Part shown: positions 60,701 through 64,000 of the stretch, piece after piece
Position numbering within the stretch: position 1 is the first letter of the stretch
Layout: the number at the start of each line of letters is the position of its first letter
NCBI RefSeq assembly: GCF_035083965.1
Contig: NC_089732.1
Location: forward strand, 11,423,424 to 11,487,423
DNA from: Branchiostoma lanceolatum
Lineage: Eukaryota > Chordata > Leptocardii > Amphioxiformes > Branchiostomatidae
DNA: 64,000 nucleotides
Reading direction: 5' to 3'
The notes under the pieces: generated by a model
Database searches by the model: none
Told to the model about the DNA's origin: nothing
What the model saw: only the letters and a program-made list of their open reading frames with translations
Position numbers and translations under genes: made by a program

Positions 60701-63700
60701 GATGGTGGTATCCCACAAGTTGCGGTTGGGCCTTACTGAACGGACGGTACTTCACGACTTGTTCCACTACAACCCCTCCCTCCTGTAGTACTGCCGACGG
60801 TATTGTCTGGAAGTCCTGGAAAACTTACAATTACTCTTTGAAGAACACAACCATAATGATCAGGCCGGTCAGTTTTCCATGTAAGTGTTCGATGAACATT
60901 TTCTTGTTGAGTAGAGTCGGGTAGAGCAGATAAGATAAAAACAGACCAAGAGAAATGATTGGGAAATATTAGATGTCATTAGTTAAACATAGATAGATAA
61001 CTGTTTTGTATCATCAAATCATCACCAATGATTTTGTTTTCTTTCTTTCGTCAGCCTCTTCACTAGACACATGTCAGAATAGAGGAAACCTGACGCTAGG
61101 CACGCCGGGAAGTGGAGTTTACAACTGCATCTGTCCGGCTGGATTCGAAGGGACGTTCTGTCAACTGGGTTAGTGCATTGATACATAACGTAGAGAGGAT
61201 ACCAGTATGTTATAAACTTTATGTTTTCAAAACTATCTCAATATGTCTCCTGGTAGAAAACTCCAAAACGGTTGTTGCATATTTTAGACTGTGCTGACAA
61301 AAGCAATATTGACGGATAAGCTTTGTGTCTAATCAAATCGAGATGTAAATGGTCTGACTGGCTTCATTACACTATTACCAGGCCTTATGCCTTTTCTGTA
61401 GAACTGTAGCCAAGAGGTGTCGATAGTAACATCGATGATGGCTCAGTCTATCATTTTCTCGATTTGATAATAAAAATTTCATCCAAAATTCTCTTTCATC
61501 CTTATCTTAGACTACAGATAAAATCCATAGTAAATGTACTTACCCCTGTTTCTGACTTAAGCGTGTAATGCTGGTGAATTTGGACCCGGATGTACCGGTA
61601 CCTGTCACTGTGCGAGTGGAGGTTCTGTATGTGACGTCATGACTGGAGTCTGCTCTAGTGGAGGGTGTGCTGCTGGGTGGAAGGGAAACGACTGTCAGAC
61701 AGGTGAGTGTCTTTGTGCATTATTAAACAAAATGATACATAAAACGCTGTGTATTTTAGGATGCTTATGTCAAGATGTACTCAGGCATCTTACAAAGTAC
61801 GATTTAGCATGAAATGAGCAAAACCATTGTTTGGATGCAAATTAATTTCCCCAAAGCTACAGTCACAAACAGTACATGTAGCCTACATATCATTCAGTGT
61901 ATGGTAACTACGCCTTTTTCGATTCTTTATACACCCCACACGCATGACAATGTAACATTTTCCGAGCTTAGAAAATAAATAAGCAGTGACAAATGCATGA
62001 AATATATATTATGCTTTCGTGAATTGTCTTGGCTGCTTAGAATGAAGGAAAAAAAGAAATCATTATGCAGGAATAGAGTGATGCAACATTTTTCATACTT
62101 CACTTTAAAGAGTGCAGCCCCGGTGAGTTCGGTCCAGACTGTACCGGTACCTGTCACTGTGCGAGCGGAGATTCCGTGTGTGAGATCGCGGACGGAGTCT
62201 GCTCTAGTGGAGGATGTGCGGCTGGGTGGAAGGGATACGACTGTCAGATGCGTAAGTAGATCAAATCATAATTTGGATTGACGTTAATGAACAAGCATGA
62301 ATGATGATTTTACTTGATTTTTTTTTAACCATCACAGCCTGTAATCAGAGTGAGTTCGGACCCGGCTGTACCGGTACCTGCCACTGTGCGGGGGGCAATT
62401 CCACCTGTAATTCCACCACTGGGGCCTGCTCTGGGGGATGCGCTGCTGGGTGGAAAGGCAACGATTGTCAGACTGGTAAGTAAGGGCTTTTAAGACTATG
62501 GAAATTATGTCAAACAGGTGAAGACATGCTTTGCGTGTTTTGTTTTGTTTTGTCTTGTCTTGAAATTCTAGCTGCATCAACTTACGAATTTGGGTCTGAC
62601 TTAGAGTTTTGTTTAGTTTCAATAAAATGTCAAGTATGGTATTGTACAGTGTTTTTTTACACCTGATTCAGTACATCCGACTTCAACGTTATGTTGAACA
62701 CAGCGTGATATTGTTCAAATGCATCTCCGACCTTTCAGATGTAGACGAATGCGACACCGATGCCGACAACTGCCACATCTACGCAACATGCTCCAACAGG
62801 GAAGGGGCATTTTTAAGGCATACCATATTGTCTGTTAAACGGCATGTTTTGAAGAGATTGTATTCTATTTAACATTCCAGAACAAGCTGGGCTACCTTTG
62901 GTGTGGATCATCGTGGGTGCCGTGACAGGCGTTATTGCCATTGGTGCAGTGGGAGCTGCCGTTGTCTGTTTCAGGTACGTGCTTTAGAATTGTTAGGTTT
63001 ATATTTTTGGTAGATTTGGCATATTACAATAACTCCAAATACGTACCGACAACATTTCTGCACTGAGTTTAATCAAAGCTCTTGTATCCAGGAAAATGTT
63101 TCGTCCCCTCTAACACACCATACCATAAGGATTTGTCAGACCCTAAGAAGAAAATGCAAATTCTGTTTAATGTAGTATAACATCTTTACATAATGTAATA
63201 TGTTTGATTACGCTTAGTTATTGATTAGGTTATTTTGTAATTGTATATTTTAAAATGGTCATTATATCTGATGTTGGATGTACCTCTGTGGGGTGAGAGC
63301 TGGAAAAGGCATCATAGCCTGTTCTCCCATTATCCCTTCCGCATTTGTGGTGAATTTTGATAAACAGATAAACAAATGTAAGCTATTGATTGATTTCATT
63401 TTTCTTAGATAAAGTAAAAGTAGCTGCGTTTTGGCAACAGTTTGAAACTATTCCGAGCAAATGGTGAACCTGCCTACAGGCCTGCCTACGTGCACAGGCC
63501 AGAAACTGGCCCCTTGCTTTCCAGGTGGATCCTCCAAGAAGTCCTGTCCCGTGCCCAAGCCTCTGCTTCCCGCAGGTTTATGCCAGTGTCCTTCACAATC
63601 TGGTTTTTCCATAGTGAACAATATTGCTAAAAACCTTTGTGTTTGCAGAAGAAAGAATAAAAGCGTCTCCAAACAAAGAGACGTACCACTGAAAGACATC

Positions 63701-64000
63701 GGCGATAAGCTATGGACAAGTTGTGCTAGAAACGAAGCATTTGAACCAGAAAATGACGGAGATACATCTGTAAGTATTTCCTAGCTCAATAACATTTGTC
63801 GAAGATAGTGGAGCTACTTCAGTAGTGATTTCAATTGCACGATAGCCTTCACTAGTTGGAATCTGATGTCTCGATCAGGCTAAGTTTTCACTTTATCAAA
63901 AATGTTGGTGTCTATTTGCATGGTTTATTTGATGCTCTGTCTTTTACAATTCTAACATTTTTGTACCCTCAGATTTCTGAACGTCTGTCAAACCTTACCA
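54404..64000 (+). CDS. RTK-C (partial): PAN/EGF/FReD receptor of the same array
   Basis: Exons seen: 54404-54470, 54938-55177, 55656-55916, 56099-56215, 60185-60880, 61055-61168, 61562-61702, 62111-62251, 62338-62475, 62881-62974, 63649-63769, and 63973 onward, cut by the window end. Order: signal peptide (FMLLIFSSFTQASA), two PAN/apple domains, EGF, one FReD, four EGF, TM ([18 protein letters not shown]), the VPLKDIGD juxtamembrane shared with A and B, then the start of SAM. A Ca-type EGF exon before the TM is truncated. No Ig domain. All ectodomain exons are phase 1-1. The kinase exons must lie beyond 64000, so calling it a kinase rests on identity of the TM, juxtamembrane and SAM exons with RTK-A and RTK-B. 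PAN domains bind proteins or sugars in other families. Confidence 0.87.
54635..54736. repeat. Compound TA / GA / GATA microsatellite
   Basis: (TA)n, then about 50 bases of (GA)n, then (GATA)n in RTK-C intron 1. ORFs across it are repeat artefacts. Confidence 0.97.
54938..55916 (+). CDS. RTK-C exons 2-3: two PAN/apple domains
   Basis: Exon 2 has the PAN spacing with GCAEKCLKG, CLSFDYWKS, RCQLRR and a terminal FDHYK. Exon 3 repeats it (ICILQCLLGG, SCLSFDLDG, RCLLSR, FDHYRR). The shared ending suggests an internal duplication of one exon. Confidence 0.82.
58545..59045. repeat. Dispersed repeat with CAAATTTCAGGTCATT units and GAA tail
   Basis: The word CAAATTTCAGGTCATTxGGT occurs twice (about 58757 and 58913). 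The block then has a (GAA)n run (58970-59005) and a small palindrome TGTTTAGCCATACTTATGGC with its complement. AGATTTGACAGGAGA also occurs at 57321 and TGTTTAGCCATACT at 57077, so related pieces lie 1.6-1.9 kb upstream. Confidence 0.6.
59105..59668 (+). mobile_element. Frameshifted LINE ORF2 C-terminal relic
   Basis: One frame reads NWKKIWKAQALSMKEN, then FNSKLLHKILPCKFLLHKW, and a zinc-binding cluster CEICNQEDNNVHNVL. The next bases shift by one and it continues FECTRLNDNWEKVKDFL. The Trp-Lys-Lys-Ile-Trp, Leu-His-Lys-Trp and CxxC-x-H-x-C patterns are those of the region after the RT in vertebrate-type L1/L2 LINEs. The frameshift shows it is dead. Confidence 0.72.
60185..60880 (+). CDS. RTK-C exon 5: fibrinogen-related domain
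   Basis: Single phase 1-1 exon: [33 protein letters not shown], calcium loop DQDNDDSDYHCA, GGWWYPTSCGWALL. It contains an extra Thr/Cys-rich loop (TTCSTTTPPSC) in the pocket region, comparable to the CHQSSVTC loop of RTK-A FReD 1. Confidence 0.93.
61055..62475 (+). CDS. RTK-C exons 6-9: four EGF modules
   Basis: Exon 6 (LDTCQNRG to GTFCQL) is a distinct, diverged EGF. Exons 7-9 are the CxxGEFGPxC type seen in RTK-A and RTK-B and are 141, 141 and 138 bases long. Confidence 0.88.
62739..62815 (+). pseudogene. Truncated Ca-type EGF exon of RTK-C
   Basis: The exon starts normally (acceptor [26 protein letters not shown]), but after CSNREG the sequence jumps to intron DNA matching that before the RTK-B TM exon (TTGTCTGTTAAA). 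The second half of the domain and the donor are missing. Reading through gives about 18 foreign residues and a stop. Skipping it joins exon 9 to the TM exon in frame. Confidence 0.78.
62881..63769 (+). CDS. RTK-C transmembrane and juxtamembrane exons
   Basis: The TM exon (62881-62974) and the 121-base juxtamembrane exon (63649-63769) match those of RTK-A and RTK-B in phase and sequence, including RRKNK and VPLKDIGD. They show that this gene belongs to the kinase array. Confidence 0.88.
63190..63380 (+). mobile_element. Probable LINE 3' end in RTK-C intron
   Basis: A GTACCTCTGTGGGGTGAGAG segment and CTGTTCTCCCATTATCCCTT are followed by a GATAAACAGATAAACAAAT tail. The layout is that of a retrotransposon 3' UTR. 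No coding part. Confidence 0.4.

Noticed and set aside
1..64000. Bacterial or viral features (operons, ribosome binding sites, CRISPR arrays)
   Set aside because: Spliced animal genes and animal repeats throughout; none of these features was seen.

Overview
The window looks like genomic DNA from an invertebrate chordate, most likely a lancelet (Branchiostoma). The genes are split into many short exons with GT/AG introns. The protein families are animal ones: FRRS1-type reductase, UDP-glucuronosyltransferase and receptor tyrosine kinases. The intergenic and intronic DNA is full of non-LTR retrotransposon tails, a tRNA-derived SINE and small inverted-repeat elements. The species call is inference; no marker gene settles it. 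All gene models were spliced by eye from splice-site motifs, exon phase and comparison between paralogous copies.

Layout. 1-10.8 kb: no gene recognised; a 407-bp MULE-like MITE, LINE relics and microsatellites. 10.8-21.1 kb (+): a complete 15-coding-exon ferric-chelate reductase 1-like gene (reeler, DOMON, cytochrome b561; 603 residues), with a probable long 3' UTR. 25.2-28.4 kb (-): four exons of a membrane UDP-glucuronosyltransferase, lacking only the signal-peptide exon; a 5'-truncated LINE (28.55-30.5 kb) sits directly upstream, and a decayed UGT fragment lies at 31.2 kb.

32.7-64.0 kb (+): a head-to-tail array of three related receptor tyrosine kinase genes, called here RTK-A, RTK-B and RTK-C. 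This is the most interesting content. RTK-A (22 exons, 1261 residues) reads signal peptide, two fibrinogen-related domains (FReD), EGF, Ig, three EGF, Ca-type EGF, TM, juxtamembrane, SAM, and an FGFR/RET/VEGFR-like tyrosine kinase. RTK-B has the same plan but has lost or broken three EGF exons. RTK-C has a different N-terminus (two PAN/apple domains and an EGF, then one FReD and four EGFs, no Ig) joined to the same TM/juxtamembrane/SAM design; it runs off the window in the first SAM exon.

How they fit together. Every ectodomain module is a phase 1-1 exon, so modules can be gained, lost or skipped without breaking the frame, and the three genes show exactly such changes while the cytoplasmic exons stay nearly invariant. 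Secreted FReD proteins include angiopoietins (ligands of the Tie RTKs), ficolins and the Ig-FReD FREPs of snails. Here such a lectin/ligand-like ectodomain is physically fused to a kinase, with the SAM domain placed before the kinase rather than after it as in Eph receptors. A family of directly signalling, pattern-recognition-like receptors is a reasonable hypothesis but is inference.
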